A stretch of 64,000 nucleotides of DNA. Origin: Ephydatia muelleri. Taxonomy: Eukaryota > Porifera > Demospongiae > Spongillida > Spongillidae. Below the pieces are notes generated by a model. The model ran no database searches. It was given only the letters and a program-made list of their open reading frames with translations, and was not told the origin of the DNA. Where the stretch lies: positions 1,580,806-1,644,805 of the forward strand of contig JABACO010000006.1 in assembly GCA_013339895.1 (NCBI GenBank), given 5' to 3'. A program made the translations under genes and the position numbers. This document shows positions 1 through 10,753 of the stretch, piece after piece (within the stretch, counting starts at the first letter, position 1; each line of letters begins with the position of its first letter).

Positions 1-650
1 GAACACCGCGCTGCCACCAAATGTCAATGATTTACTACGCGCTCGTGCTACACAACCGCACAGGGGTTACCACAGCAGCAGAGATACACTGGTTTAATAC
101 TGCCGAATGCACGCTTACAACTGCTTTTTAGCATTGCTCACACACAATAGCTGTCCGCATGCATGCACAATAGCGTAAGCTCTAGAAGAGCGGGCCTCTT
201 CCAATCAGCAGTTCATCAACACCTCTATTCAAAGGTATGCTTGGGTCCCTATCCGACTGGGCAACCGTCTGGGGGGTGTCGACGTCATACACAGCCAACG
301 ACTGGAGCCCTGACAGAGTGTCCACGCCTCAGTGGGTGGTGGTGTAATGCGTACACTTGTGAGCGATGTGTGTAGAGGTGTGTGTACAGCAATGCTATCT
401 GAAGACCATCATTAGGTGTAGCAGAATCTCAGGTATGATAAGTAAAGTTTTCTTGACCATCACACACCACTTGACTTAACCATTCCTTTGCAGTGACTCC
501 CACTTCTGATTGGCCCTCCATCACTGAATCCACCAATGGGATGAATACTCCTAAACCCTCACCACATAGAGGTGTCCAAACCTTTAATGTGTATATTCTC
601 TGTAGCATCAGCCACATTGAACGATAATCTTTTAATACAATAGGTCTGGG
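1..650. other. no gene recognised
   Basis: I see no convincing exon here. Short open frames exist on both strands, but none has a recognisable domain or a supported splice pattern. The sequence is ordinary mixed-composition intergenic DNA. Confidence 0.4.
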
Positions 651-674
651 AATAGGAGTAGGAGTAGCAGCAGT

Positions 675-723
675 CATCATTTTCATCATTTTCATCATTT
701 TCATCATTTTCACCATTTTCATC
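675..723. repeat. 9-bp microsatellite (ATTTTCATC)n
   Basis: About five tandem copies of a 9-bp unit. On the minus strand it reads as an Asp/Glu/Asn repeat or a Met/Lys repeat depending on frame. The two overlapping minus-strand open frames across it are produced by the repeat and are not supported as genes. Confidence 0.8.
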
Positions 724-977
724 TACATGCGCTTGTGCCATGGAGGGCAATTGTGCACAAGTGAGTGGGAAGAATCGCTCTAATGTGCATGTGGAGTCTT
801 TACACATCATATAATATCTGTGGGTGTTGTCGTATGGGTGTGGCTATACTGCGTGGGGTATTTATGATAGACATTAATCGGTAGCTACAGTAGTACCCAG
901 GGTTTCATCGAGAGAAAAAACCCCACTACTACAGACTCTACTACTGCAGGCCGCGCAGGCTCTACTACTACTACAGT

Positions 978-1056
978 GTCTACGGGCCCCGCAGCGTCTA
1001 CGGGCCCCGCAGCGTCTACGGGCCCCGCAGCGTCTACGGGCCCCGCAGTGTCTACA
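978..1056. repeat. 18-bp GC-rich minisatellite
   Basis: Four exact tandem copies of GTCTACGGGCCCCGCAGC plus a partial fifth. Each unit contains the palindrome GGGCCC. The long minus-strand frames (Ala/Arg/Cys-rich) are repeat artefacts. Confidence 0.9.
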
Positions 1057-1440
1057 GGGTGATCCAAAAGTCGCGCAAAATCTTTGAATTGATATAACTC
1101 CAGAACTGAACACTGTAAAATTATGCTGTTTTAACTAAAAATCATGCCAATGATTGACTTGAAGTTATTGATCAGTAGTTAATTATTTAGTTTATTTACA
1201 ACATGCCGATGCATTGATCAACATGCAACACTACACAGAAAGTGTGTTAAGAATAATTTTTATAACCAGTAATATTACTTATCACGTGATCTATCTTATT
1301 TGTGGTTTTGGTGGGAAACCCCTCAGTGAAAGTCAAGCTATTGCAAATAAATCACAAATATCATGGTAAATCTATGCAAAGGAGCATCCGATAATCGTGC
1401 CAATAAACAGCTTACCACCTTGCCCGGTGCCTAACTAAGA

Positions 1441-1810
1441 CAAATGTTTAAAACGGTGTTTATTAATTTCCGTTAAATCGACTTGTTAGAAGCAAAGTTT
1501 GAATTATTAGACCAGTAGAGGAAGACGTACTGTAGTTGGGGAACCAGCTTTTGTATTAATTCGTCTATTGGTTGCAAAGTTACAAACTGTTGAAGTTTAG
1601 CAGCGCTTACGCATGCGCGGTATTGAACGAAATATTTGAAGGTCTGCGTACGAGAGGTCCTCACGTGAACATAATTATCGCATTCACGTGATACATTGCC
1701 GCTGTGCACAAAACAGCCCCACCCTCCTAAACTTTGCTTCTCTTGCAGGCACTTTTCACTCGCCTGTGCAAATAATCATCGTGATTAATAAACACCGTTT
1801 TAAACATTTG
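1441..1810. mobile_element. small TIR element (MITE-like)
   Basis: Terminal inverted repeats of about 27 bp (left end CAAATGTTTAAAACGGTG, 1441-1467; the inverted copy at about 1783-1810) enclose about 315 bp without a usable ORF. The structure suggests a non-autonomous DNA transposon. No target-site duplication is obvious. Confidence 0.65.
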
Positions 1811-2534
1811 CAGGAGCAAATATATCATCAATGCCCCCAAGCCGTTAAATAAGTGGTTACCCACTACGAGACCATTATAGCTCTCACATCTATATAATTA
1901 TTAGTAACACAGAATCTGAGCCTAAATCAAGTCTTACCTTTCAGTGTTAAACCCTGATGCAGGTCCGAACTGAAGCATGTGATCAGGTAGGTGAAGGAGG
2001 AGATGGATTTTGAGCTTTCTCCTTAGCTCCAGACAGTGTATATCAACGGCTCGAGCAAATTCAAGACACACTGACTTCATGGATTCAACTTTGTCAGGTG
2101 TAACTGCTCACACTACACCATCTTAAACACCTCATAGATGATACATGTATGCATAAAGATACATGTATAAATGTGTAACACATACCTTTGAAAGAGCTAA
2201 CTATACTTCTGTTTCACTAGGTTTTAGCAAAGATGAAAACACAAACAGTGCTAGCTGTGCCAAGGTTTTAAAATCACGCCCCAAGACGCAATGCAAAGCC
2301 AGAGAAAGGAAAGGGGGCAATGCAGGCCAAAACCTTCTTGCATTGCTGTGGTGAAAACCAAGCAATCCGGGACCTAAGTAGATACTTGTATGGGCCCAGA
2401 ACTAGAGTATGCAAAACCTCCACTGGTGTAGCCCTACGTGTATTGAAATTAATGAACTGCATTGCATAAACAAATCACCTACTGATGTACATCCACAGCT
2501 AGCTCCAGCATTGGGTTTGGTTTGCAACTTGTTC

Positions 2535-2975
2535 CTAACTGTGTCTGCATCTGTTTCTGCTCCTTCTTAGTCGGCAGATTATGAGCGCAATTTGGGCTAC
2601 AGTATCTGTCTTAGTCCTGAGATTGCCAATGCCTTGGAGACTAGTGGAAACATCAACCTTGACATGAAAAGAACGATTGGGTAGTGCATTCTGAATATAA
2701 AAGTAGCACTTACTGTGCAAATCCTGCAATGCATCACCACTGTTGCTCCCATGCAGCTGATTGCATATTTCTGCTCCATGAGGATTGTCACAAAGAAAAT
2801 TTAAAATTGGTGCAACAACAATCACATTGCATTGCAAAAAGGCATTAAATACGACAATCCCCTCATGTTCTAGTGCATTAAACTCCTGCACTAGTGGGAC
2901 TGCCATCTTCATGAGTGGTGCCTTGTTGGAGGCACAAATGAAATGAATGTTGTGCAGCTTGGCATTTTCCTTTTG
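2535..2975 (-). pseudogene. transposon-derived protein fragment (broken)
   Basis: The minus strand carries an open stretch of about 125 codons that continues upstream in frame from about 2975. Readable motifs include KLHNIHFICASNK, a VPLVQEFNALEHEGIVVF segment and CDNPHGAEICN, after which the frame shifts (a CRIC motif lies in the neighbouring frame). This resembles a repetitive protein family that I associate with CACTA-like or other DDE transposons in marine invertebrates (memory, not a search). It lacks the start, catalytic core and end, so it is annotated as a relic. Alternative: an exon of an unknown host gene. Confidence 0.4.
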
Positions 2976-3199
2976 TGAAAGTCTTGCTTACAGGATATTC
3001 CATGAGTCAAACTTGTTCCACACTTTGGACTTATTTCCACTGGTGTCCTCAGACTGCGGCCTGCATCTGCCTGGGAAAGGCTACTGGTGCCAGGTATCTA
3101 CAAAAGCGACTTGAGGATTGCGCTTACGCATTTCTCATAGACAATATTACAGTATACACTAGATCTCCGCTTTGAATTGAGAGCGATGGGTGCTTTGCA

Positions 3200-4390
3200 A
3201 TCACTGCCGCTAGTAAAACTCGATGATAGGAGTATATGCGCCGCCCTGCACATCTCGAAAGAATATCTTGCTGTTAAAACACAGAATAATCATTAATTAG
3301 TAAAGATAGTTTGCATGGGATACTTTTTAAAAGTCATGCTTTAAGGTGCAGGTAGTGTTGTGTGTGAGATTTGGGGTGTTGTCACACAAGTGATGTGCAT
3401 GTGTGTGATATATTGGTGGTACTGCGTGTGATGTGAGAGGCTGTTGAGAAGATCTGTTGGAGAAGACACCTAGCTTAGTAGGGTGTTTGAGAACAGACCT
3501 TGGTGGGGAAGAGACTGCATGGGTGCGAGTGCTCAACAGCTATCTTACTGTTTGCATGCCATACGGGTCGTACTCCACAAATTACATCTGCAGTGGTCTA
3601 TATGATCAGATTGGTGGTTACATAAAATAATCTATATATTATCTCTGCATAAACTTTACAATAGGTGCTGACCTATCTCTGCCTTTATGAATTAAGATCT
3701 CCAACACGCGCGCGTTCAATCCGGCCCGCTTCTACTAGTACCGGACCCTGAAAGTATAAGTATAAGTAATCTTACGTAGCATACCTTTGGGGGGAGGGGG
3801 GTCTGGGTACTCATTGTGAGTCATCACTGTGACGGAGTGTTATTTTGCACGGATGCTCTGCGAAGTGAAGAACTCAAGAAGTGCATGCTCTGTGAAAGAG
3901 CGCTGTTTTCGGCTTGCATGAGCCGCGAAGGCCGCAAGCTGCATGATCCTTCACGTTGGTGAATTGATGGCAGGGTAGGACCGCTCTTGAGGACGCCAAA
4001 TGTTTGCCCAGGACTGGGTCATGTGACCGGAGGCCCGGAGTAGACCTGCAGAGCCGAAATCCTATTTATTACGGGTGTAGGCACGCGCATGTTGATAATC
4101 ACTTCAGTTCAAGCATGACATACAGTAGTACGTAATGACCGTGACTGCAAGTACTAATTACTTTTCTTTGACAATTTCTAGTACTTTTCCTTTCAGTGCA
4201 AATGCATAATATATACATCATTATGATCTCTCGATTTTTCTCCATTCATTGACGCAATCGAAAAACAAAGACGTCCTCTCGATGTATTGGAATTTCTCGG
4301 TTTTTGTAAACTGAGGATGATTTCAAATGTACAAACACACGCATTAATGCATGCATGCATGTGTGCGATTATTGTAGATGAAGCACAAAC
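3200..4390. other. no gene recognised
   Basis: GT-rich low-complexity DNA at about 3345-3450 and mixed unique sequence to 4390. No exon with homology was recognised. The left end may hold the 3' untranslated region of the Ig/FN3 receptor gene that ends at 4396 on the minus strand. Confidence 0.4.
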
Positions 4391-4395
4391 AGTTA

Positions 4396-4700
4396 TTACG
4401 TACAAGTAGATGCACTGCTCATTGCACATGTTGCACGCAATGAACTGTACGCTTCATTTTCATTCACTTCGATAATGCCTTTTTTAGAATCAACGTTGAC
4501 TTTCATTTTCAACATCCGAGACCTGTTTACCAGAGCCACTAGAGTGGTGATGAATAGAGCTAATAGGAGAGTACAAAACACTGACAACGTTGATCCTAAA
4601 GTTGAGCAGAAAATTAAAGAGACATCACATGATAGCGGTCGATGCGTACCTATGTATATGCATTGTGATGACACGCCCACCGTTGCAAAAGTGAAATTTC
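4396..4700 (-). CDS. exon 8: transmembrane segment and cytoplasmic tail
   Basis: Phase-1 acceptor after a polypyrimidine/CAG. It encodes a short juxtamembrane stalk, a hydrophobic helix (LSVFCTLLLALFITTLVALV), a basic stop-transfer (NRSRMLKMK) and a tail of about 45 residues containing ENEAYSSL. The Tyr-x-x-Leu could be an endocytic (YxxPhi) or SH2-type site; it is not a strict ITIM because the -2 residue is Glu. Stop TAA at 4396-4398. Confidence 0.75.
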
Positions 4701-6195
4701 CTGTTTAAAGAAGATGACATAATTATATTGTCACTCGCACTCTATAGAGATGATATGAGTACCATTTGGACGTTCGGCATTGGAGTAAAGACTAATTTGC
4801 TGATTCACTATTGGCCTGTTCAAAATCACACTATCGGATCCAAGAATAAATACTGCCACCGAGTAATTTCCATTCCAAGTTGACCGTGCAATGCATCGGG
4901 ATGCGTTGATGGGATAAGCATGAAGCTCAGTAGAGCCGTTGAGTGTACGTATCAATGCGAGGCATCCACTCAAACCACATTCAATGCATATGGAACCGTC
5001 CTTTGTTGAAACCATTACGTCACCTATAAATTATTTCGTGGACAAAAAAGTATCAGTGAAGTGCATGAAAACGATGATGCAAACAAGCGCATGCAATAAG
5101 TTCTCTGAAAGTCAATGGAATAACAGTGTGAAATCGAAGTGAAATAGAAGTTTCGTAATGAGCACTATTTCTGATTCATGTATGCATGCTGCATGGTGCG
5201 CACTAAATGATAATTATTATATGGTCACGAAAAGGGCGTACATTATAAAATTTCCAGTAAGTACAAATTTAACGCTTGCGTTGAAATGTGGGGCTAATTA
5301 AAAATAAAGGGCCGTGCACATCAAATAATACAATGTGTATATAGGACTTCAAATGAATTTGAAATCTTGAAAAAACATGCGTTTAGTCTCTTTTCGCGGA
5401 AACGATCCCATATACCTATTCTGCAAAGGTACAGTATAGCTTAAGTGTGCATGCATTCATAATAATTCTGTATGTATTCCTCATGCGCATGCAGATCATG
5501 CATAGTTTCGCACCTTTTTTGTCAGTTTCATTTGCTGTGGTAAAATCTTGTCCCACGATAGTAACGTTACCTGACAGAGCAGGGCTGCTTGAAGGTGTAC
5601 CTGTAGCCTCCACGTCGTATATAAGCAGTGTGTAGTTACCTGGAGCCACGCCCTGCAAGGCATCACTGGTAGCCTCGTCAGAAGTGCTGTTTCTTCGTAC
5701 AAAGAAACAGTAACTACTTTTCCCATCGTCAAAGAGTGCCAAGCAACCCTTAGCGGTGCTTCCAAGGTTAAAGCTGCATTGTATTCGTGGTGTTGGTCCC
5801 AGCAGTCGTACCCTTGTCACATCGAAAGTTGCTAATATATATACGGAAACTATAGGTTATGCATCAGTCATCATTCTCATGCATGCATGCACGCATATTA
5901 ATTCACCATGAAACTTACTTATGGCTATCAATCGCCCAATTTTGCAACGTTTATCGTCATAGATGGTTACATTTGCAAATAACTGTTCATTATGGTCAAT
6001 ACTCAGCAGAGAAGTGAAACTAACACCGTCGCCAATACTTTCGACGGTGAAGTTCCATTTTTTTCTGGAATTAATGACAACAACGCTGTAGTGCCTAATT
6101 GTGGACTATGTTTGAGGGGTCGTTTTAAGTATGTTTGTGTGTGTGTGTGTGTGTGTGTTGTGTGTGTGCATGTGTGTGTGTTTTGTTTCGTGTGT

Positions 6196-6274
<79 letters not shown>

Positions 6275-7259
6275 TTGAATACGTTAGCTGGCATACAGCC
6301 CTTCGTTATCCACATACCACTGCTCTTCCAAGTATGGTTATTTTGGTAGCGTCGTCAGTTAGTTCAGTCATTGTGTCGATAGTATACCAGGGCACTATAT
6401 GAAAGACGCAACGAATAACACACACTATAGACATGCATGGGAGGACTTCATGGTCTATAATATGGAGTTACCTGTGTTTCCTCTACCAGCGGTTGTAGAG
6501 CACATTGGTTGAATGATAAAATATGTGTCACACGTTGAAAGTAAGGATGACGAAACGATGGCCCGCGTCTCATTAACGGGGGTGGCAAGTTGCGCCAGCG
6601 TTGCCGACCCGTTCCGTACCACAACAATGTAGTTCAAGAGTACTGGGTCGATAGCATCTCCAGGAGGACTCCAAGTCAGGGCAACGTGTGTTGAATTTAA
6701 AACCATTGCCTCCGCCATTAAGCTAGCCTCCGTGCTCCCTGCAAACCAACATGGAAATATAAAATAAATTAAAATGTGTGCATGCAGTTATGATATAACT
6801 ATATAATCAAAAGAACACCTTGCACCAGTAGAACAGCTACGTCGGTTTCAAATGTAACATCGTTGTACAGTGCGAAGCACTGGATAGATGAGTTGCTGTT
6901 AGCGATGGAGCCGTATACAGTTAGTGTCGACGTGAAACCGTTAGATGATGGACTCAGGTAATAAGTCCTTGTAACGAAGGAGATATTTCGCGCGTTAACT
7001 GCATTCGTACCGACATCCATACCATCCACAGACCAACTCAGTGGCGCTCCGTGTGTAGTAGTGCAGTAGAACTCCGCATTCTCTCCTGCACATACTTTAA
7101 CGCTTCTAGGACTAGTGACTATAATGTCTGAAAAAAGAAAGAGCAAAAAGAACATATAACTCGAGCTCAGACACGAGCAGCAAAATGTGTGAATAGCGAC
7201 TTACTTGCATTCGTCAAACAGCTAGGAAGCACCACTGAAAATATTGACCACATGTACAT
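4396..7259 (-). CDS. Ig/FN3 single-pass membrane receptor (8 exons)
   Basis: Complete multi-exon model on the minus strand: 7205-7259 (signal peptide), 6819-7127 (Ig), 6472-6738 (FN3), 6318-6394 plus 5919-6105 (second FN3-like domain), 5571-5831 and 4763-5023 (two copies of an unnamed module), 4396-4700 (transmembrane and tail). All introns are GT/AG. Phases are 1 throughout except one phase-0 intron inside the second FN3. Lengths sum to 1722 nt, i.e. 573 codons plus stop with no internal stop. The product should be a type I surface receptor or adhesion molecule; no ligand can be inferred. The introns are short, and one holds a long CA repeat. The 4763 donor is the least certain junction, chosen because it gives a matching phase and the same 261-nt length as the neighbouring module exon. 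Confidence 0.8.
4763..5023 (-). CDS. exon 7: unnamed Cys-containing module, copy 2
   Basis: Also exactly 261 nt in phase 1-1. It aligns in pattern with the preceding exon: SICIECG, SGCLALIRT, then GNYSVAVFILGSD. The open frame runs past the chosen donor at 4763 to a stop at 4731, so an intronless read-through form would be a truncated secreted protein. The donor (G|GTACTC) is weak and is chosen for phase and length agreement. Confidence 0.65.
5571..5831 (-). CDS. exon 6: unnamed Cys-containing module, copy 1
   Basis: An 87-codon phase 1-1 exon. Key features: IQCSF, then KGCLALFDD, a YCFFVRR strand, and GNYTLLIYDVEATG near the end. The C...GC...Y pattern followed by a Gly-Asn-Tyr strand recalls a membrane-proximal module I have seen in sponge receptor predictions, without a family name I can give. 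It has the same length and phase as the next exon, suggesting tandem exon duplication. Confidence 0.7.
5919..6394 (-). CDS. exons 4-5: second FN3-like domain, split by an intron
   Basis: Exon 6318-6394 (77 nt) joins 5919-6105 (187 nt) across a phase-0 intron to give 88 codons, almost the length of the first FN3. The second exon reads RHYSVVVINS and LFANVTIYDDKRC, consistent with FN3 strands. The intron (6106-6317) contains the CA/TG microsatellite. The join is inferred from splice consensus and phase; the first half lacks the classic tryptophan motif, so the domain class is less certain. Confidence 0.65.
6133..6268. repeat. (TG/CA)n microsatellite in an intron
   Basis: Long TG dinucleotide tract on the plus strand (CA on the transcribed minus strand) lying in the intron between the two halves of the second FN3-like domain, ending about 30 nt from the acceptor at 6105. 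The His/Thr and Cys/Val open frames across it are artefacts. Confidence 0.9.
6472..6738 (-). CDS. exon 3: fibronectin type III domain
   Basis: An 89-codon phase 1-1 exon with the FN3 signature VALTWSPPGD near the start and LLNYIVVVRNG as the C/C' strands. It retains an N-glycosylation-type NET motif and ends with Cys-containing strands (TCDTYFIIQPMC). Confidence 0.85.
6819..7127 (-). CDS. exon 2: Ig-like domain
   Basis: A 103-codon phase 1-1 exon. It contains the first Ig cysteine in AEFYC, the tryptophan in LSWSVDG about 12 residues later, a strand ending TSTLTVYG, and the second cysteine in SSIQCFALY. This spacing is a V/I-set-like Ig fold. The acceptor has a strong polypyrimidine tract. 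Confidence 0.85.
7205..7259 (-). CDS. exon 1: signal peptide of Ig/FN3 receptor
   Basis: The ATG at 7259 begins 18 codons with a hydrophobic core (MWSIFSVVLPSCL) typical of a signal peptide. The exon ends at a consensus GTAAGT donor in phase 1, matching the Ig exon acceptor. The exon is too short to stand out as an ORF; I chose this start because it is the first in-frame ATG before the hydrophobic stretch. Confidence 0.7.
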
Positions 7260-7489
7260 CCGTGCACACGCTCTGATACGAGAGAACTTCATCGCATACT
7301 ACTGAAGGCAGCCTGATGTGTCTGTTATGATTAATGATAAATTATGAGAAATAATAACGGCGGCAAGTAAATATGGTATATTTTTATACGACACGAGGTA
7401 AAGCCAGACAGGTGCTGAACTTGCATGCAAGAACTGCTTAACTGCAACCATATTATATGGGTATATATGCTACCAGAGATGACCGACCA

Positions 7490-7530
7490 TCCTTTGTGGC
7501 CGACCATCCTTTGTGGCCAGCCAACAATCC
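7490..7530. repeat. 17-bp tandem duplication
   Basis: GACCGACCATCCTTTGTGGCC-type unit repeated about twice with a third degraded copy following. No coding signal. Confidence 0.6.
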
Positions 7531-7649
7531 TTTTTGTAAGACTGTACCACATTTTCGGAACTAATGCGGAACCGTATACATCGATGGTGACTTCACGCTT
7601 CCTGTTTCTAGAAGCAGTGATCTAGAGTTGTTGAATTAGTCTAATCGTA

Positions 7650-7955
7650 TACATGAGTCTTGTGTGTACAGGCATGTGTCTGTTGTGTATACATGGAGTT
7701 GTCTCTTGTGTGTACGTGTGTGTGTCTGTTGTGTGTACGTACGTGGCACTGTCTTGTTTGTACAGTGTGTGCAATGGTAATGTGTCTGGTGTATATGTGG
7801 TGTGTGTCTTAAAGTGGTGTTTATCTGATGTGTACTGTACATGGCGTGTGTCTGTTGTGTGTACATGGTGTGTGTACAGACGTGGTGCTGTCTTGTTTGT
7901 ACATGGTATGTACGGTGTGTGTACATACGTGGTGTGTACATGGTACTTCTGTACA
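7650..7955. repeat. GT-rich cryptic minisatellite
   Basis: Irregular repeats built from TGTGTGTACATGG- and TGTCTTGTTTGTAC-like units. Long open frames on both strands here are compositional artefacts. Confidence 0.7.
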
Positions 7956-8570
7956 TGTGTGATAGCATTAAAAAGTTATACAATAACTCTATATACTAGT
8001 GTGGTAACTATTCTTTAAAATTATGTGTTTATATTTTTTTCTCAATGCACTGACCATTTTATGAATAATATGTGGTACGTACTGATCAGCCAAAGTACAT
8101 GGCTCGTGATTTGAGGTGTTTTATTTTGTCCATTGATGCATCTATTCTTACAGGAAGCGATGTAGGAGTGCTAGGAATGAAGGATGGCGTTCGTGAAAGT
8201 AAGAAGTAAGCTCTGTGAAACAATGGGCAAGCAATAAACACTGACATTACAAGCGATGAAACTGTACGAGGCTCTTCAAAAAGACAGCAAAAGTGCAACT
8301 CTTCCTCATTCACTATAGATATTTGACCATAAAATTATAATGTTATCTGCATGTTTTAATGCTTACATTCAAGATAACACAAGATAGTTAGATATACAGA
8401 TTTCCATTCACAGGAGAAATAACTACCACATATTCCATTCTGTATGGAAATCTTACTGTTGTTTGATGCATTGCTGCAACTGTGAGCTTTGCATCTTTGA
8501 TGAAGGAACAAAGTATTAAAGTATTAAAGAATGGCCCAACGTGTAGTGGTGAAAAATGTTCATGAACTAT

Positions 8571-8571
<1 letters not shown>

Positions 8572-8661
<90 letters not shown>
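8572..8661. repeat. (GA)n microsatellite
   Basis: About 90 bp of GA dinucleotide repeat with one interruption near 8613. The Leu/Ser repeat frame on the minus strand is an artefact. Confidence 0.95.
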
Positions 8662-8663
<2 letters not shown>

Positions 8664-9204
8664 ATGGATTCTATCCATATTAGCTAAGTTGCATTCTATG
8701 CACGAAGTAGTTGTATGTCCATGAAATCTTTTGTCACTTGTATCTGTACAAAAAGTTCGATCCTCATACAGGCCATTGCATTTCTTCGAATGTTATATTG
8801 CATTTCATTCATTAGAGTATCATTTTTTACCCCCATTTTTATTGTCCTCTTAATTTTTCTCATCTCATAAATTAATTTTTATTATTTTTCCCCTTCATGT
8901 TTTTAAATACATTTCCTAGCCCAGTGAGACATCAAAAATGTTACGCATGTATGTTGTGATTAATTTGTCCCTCGTGTGAATTTTGCCTAATCCACGCATT
9001 ACCTCTTTCTTTGTTTCAATTTCGTTTCGACAGTGCAACCGTAATCGCAATACTGAATTGTATACGATGCCTCAGAGCTTGGCAACTGGTGTGTCCCGGT
9101 AACGCCCTCCTTGTGGTGCCAGTCATTCGGGACATGTGCTCGCTCGTTGAGTGTGTGTATTCTAGGCTTTGCACGGACTTTTACGATGTGCCTGCACAGT
9201 AGAC

Positions 9205-9270
9205 GTAGGCACCTAGAAGGGCGGGCCCTACCACCGCGTTTGGTCGGGCCCGCCCTTCTAGTAGGCACCT
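9205..9270. mobile_element. 46-bp hairpin insert between 10-bp direct repeats
   Basis: Direct repeats GTAGGCACCT (9205-9214 and 9261-9270) flank a 46-bp segment whose ends are perfect 14-bp inverted repeats (AGAAGGGCGGGCCC and its complement). The layout is that of a tiny foldback insertion with a target-site duplication. Confidence 0.6.
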
Positions 9271-10442
9271 GAAGTCCAATTCTTCAATGATGGAGCGAGC
9301 ATTGCTGTGAGCAACATGCAATGCTACTGTCTCACACTGGCACATAGCATAACTGACGTATCTTCAAGGAGCTCGAGCTGATATGCGTGCCTCTGAAAAT
9401 GCTTTGGAACCCCTCTTGATGTATCAACGCGAAAATACTGGGTGGGTGGGGGGGTGGGCGGGGAACACACGCAAGTATTATAAATGCAAGTTTTGAAGAT
9501 TCAGTAGCTATACATCTGGTGGTTGTTAGCTTTTGAGGAGATACTGCCACATAACTTCTACTGCCTCACTAATGCGTTTCCTAGTCGTTCGCGCTAATTA
9601 ATTTACGTCAGTGACCATCCATGCATCACGACCAGGTATCTAAAGCACGTGGTCACACTTTGATCGGAGGCTCACGAAACCTATATGTTTTGCATTTCCG
9701 CAAACGATATACGGTATAAATCTGTTCCCCTTGCAATGCGCATCTACCTCTCTATAGCTTGTTTGCATGCCGTCGCTACTCTATGTGCAGTCGTCCTACT
9801 GCGATTCACGCGCACTTCTATACTGACCTTCACGCAGTATTGGGACAAGTGGTGCATGCAAGTGCTCAAGGCATTGTCTAGCACAGGCATGATATTCAGC
9901 GTTATATACATAAATACATAGGCAATCAGTTGTGCCATGCATGCTTGCATGCATATGCATGGATCATTCCTGTATAACTGATAACGCATTACGCATACGC
10001 ATGGTACATTTGCTAATCATCTATGAAAATTCAGACGGGTAAGTGTTTCGGACACAAAAATCGTTACTTTCGTCTCTTGACACTATTTCTTGGACACTGA
10101 TTGGTAGCATACTCCCTCTGGGCCTATACGGCAAACGATTTCGTTGTCAACCCCCTCCTTCTCCCTCTTCGTATTGTCCTTTCCCTCCTCCTTCACGTCC
10201 ACCTGCTCCTGATTCTCCTTCCTAGCTAGATCCACACCTTTCTCTGTCCGCGTATTCTCGTTCCCAGTCCTGGATGAATCAGAATATCAGTAATCTCATA
10301 ATGAAATGACACTTCGCATGCCTAAACTTGTCAGGAAGTAGGGATAAATAAACATCTCCAAATGTAACTATTCGGTTTAAATATGTACACGAGATACATG
10401 CAGGTTATCGATACAGATTCAACACAGCCTGTCCTGTGTGCT

Positions 10443-10753
10443 TCACCTTGTCGTTCGACTCGCAGCAGACATCTCTATTCCGCCATCTCCAAATGTTCCT
10501 GTTTTTGGCGCACTTGCCGCGGCGCTAGAATCAAAGGGCTCCTCCTGCGTGCCGACTGGCACTCCGCTACTGCCCATTGTTTCACCAGCTGCTGTCGTGA
10601 AGTCAATGCTTCCAGCTCTCCGCCCACGCAGCCACAGCCATAGTACGGCCATTATAACCGTCAGCGAGCCAACAGCCACCAGTATCTCGATGACGAGGAT
10701 AGCAGCGAGAGAGCCGATGCAGGAAGAGTCGCCGGGGGCATAGGACCAAGTAC
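10443..10753 (-). CDS. transmembrane and tail exon of SRCR receptor
   Basis: A phase-1 acceptor (CAG at 10754-10756) opens an exon that follows directly from the SRCR-D donor. It encodes a short stalk ([11 protein letters not shown]), a long hydrophobic helix ([20 protein letters not shown]), WLRGRR as stop-transfer, and about 60 residues of Ser/Thr/Ala/Gly-rich tail ending at TGA 10443-10445. The tail has no tyrosine; a signalling motif is not evident. Confidence 0.75.

Larger units (their letters stand above)
8000..10440. other. intergenic DNA between two minus-strand receptor genes
   Basis: AT-rich with a (GA)n tract and a hairpin insert, listed separately. No exon was recognised. It probably includes upstream sequence of the Ig/FN3 gene near its left end and the 3' untranslated region of the SRCR gene near 10440. 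Confidence 0.4.

Noticed and set aside
5992..6402. Plus-strand frame with poly Cys-Val, and minus-strand poly His-Thr frame
   Set aside because: Produced by the TG/CA microsatellite.
8388..8678. Leu/Ser-repeat protein
   Set aside because: Translation of the GA microsatellite.
10043..10225. Short plus-strand Pro/Ser-rich frame
   Set aside because: Compositional; no domain or splice support, and it lies just downstream of the SRCR gene's terminal exon.
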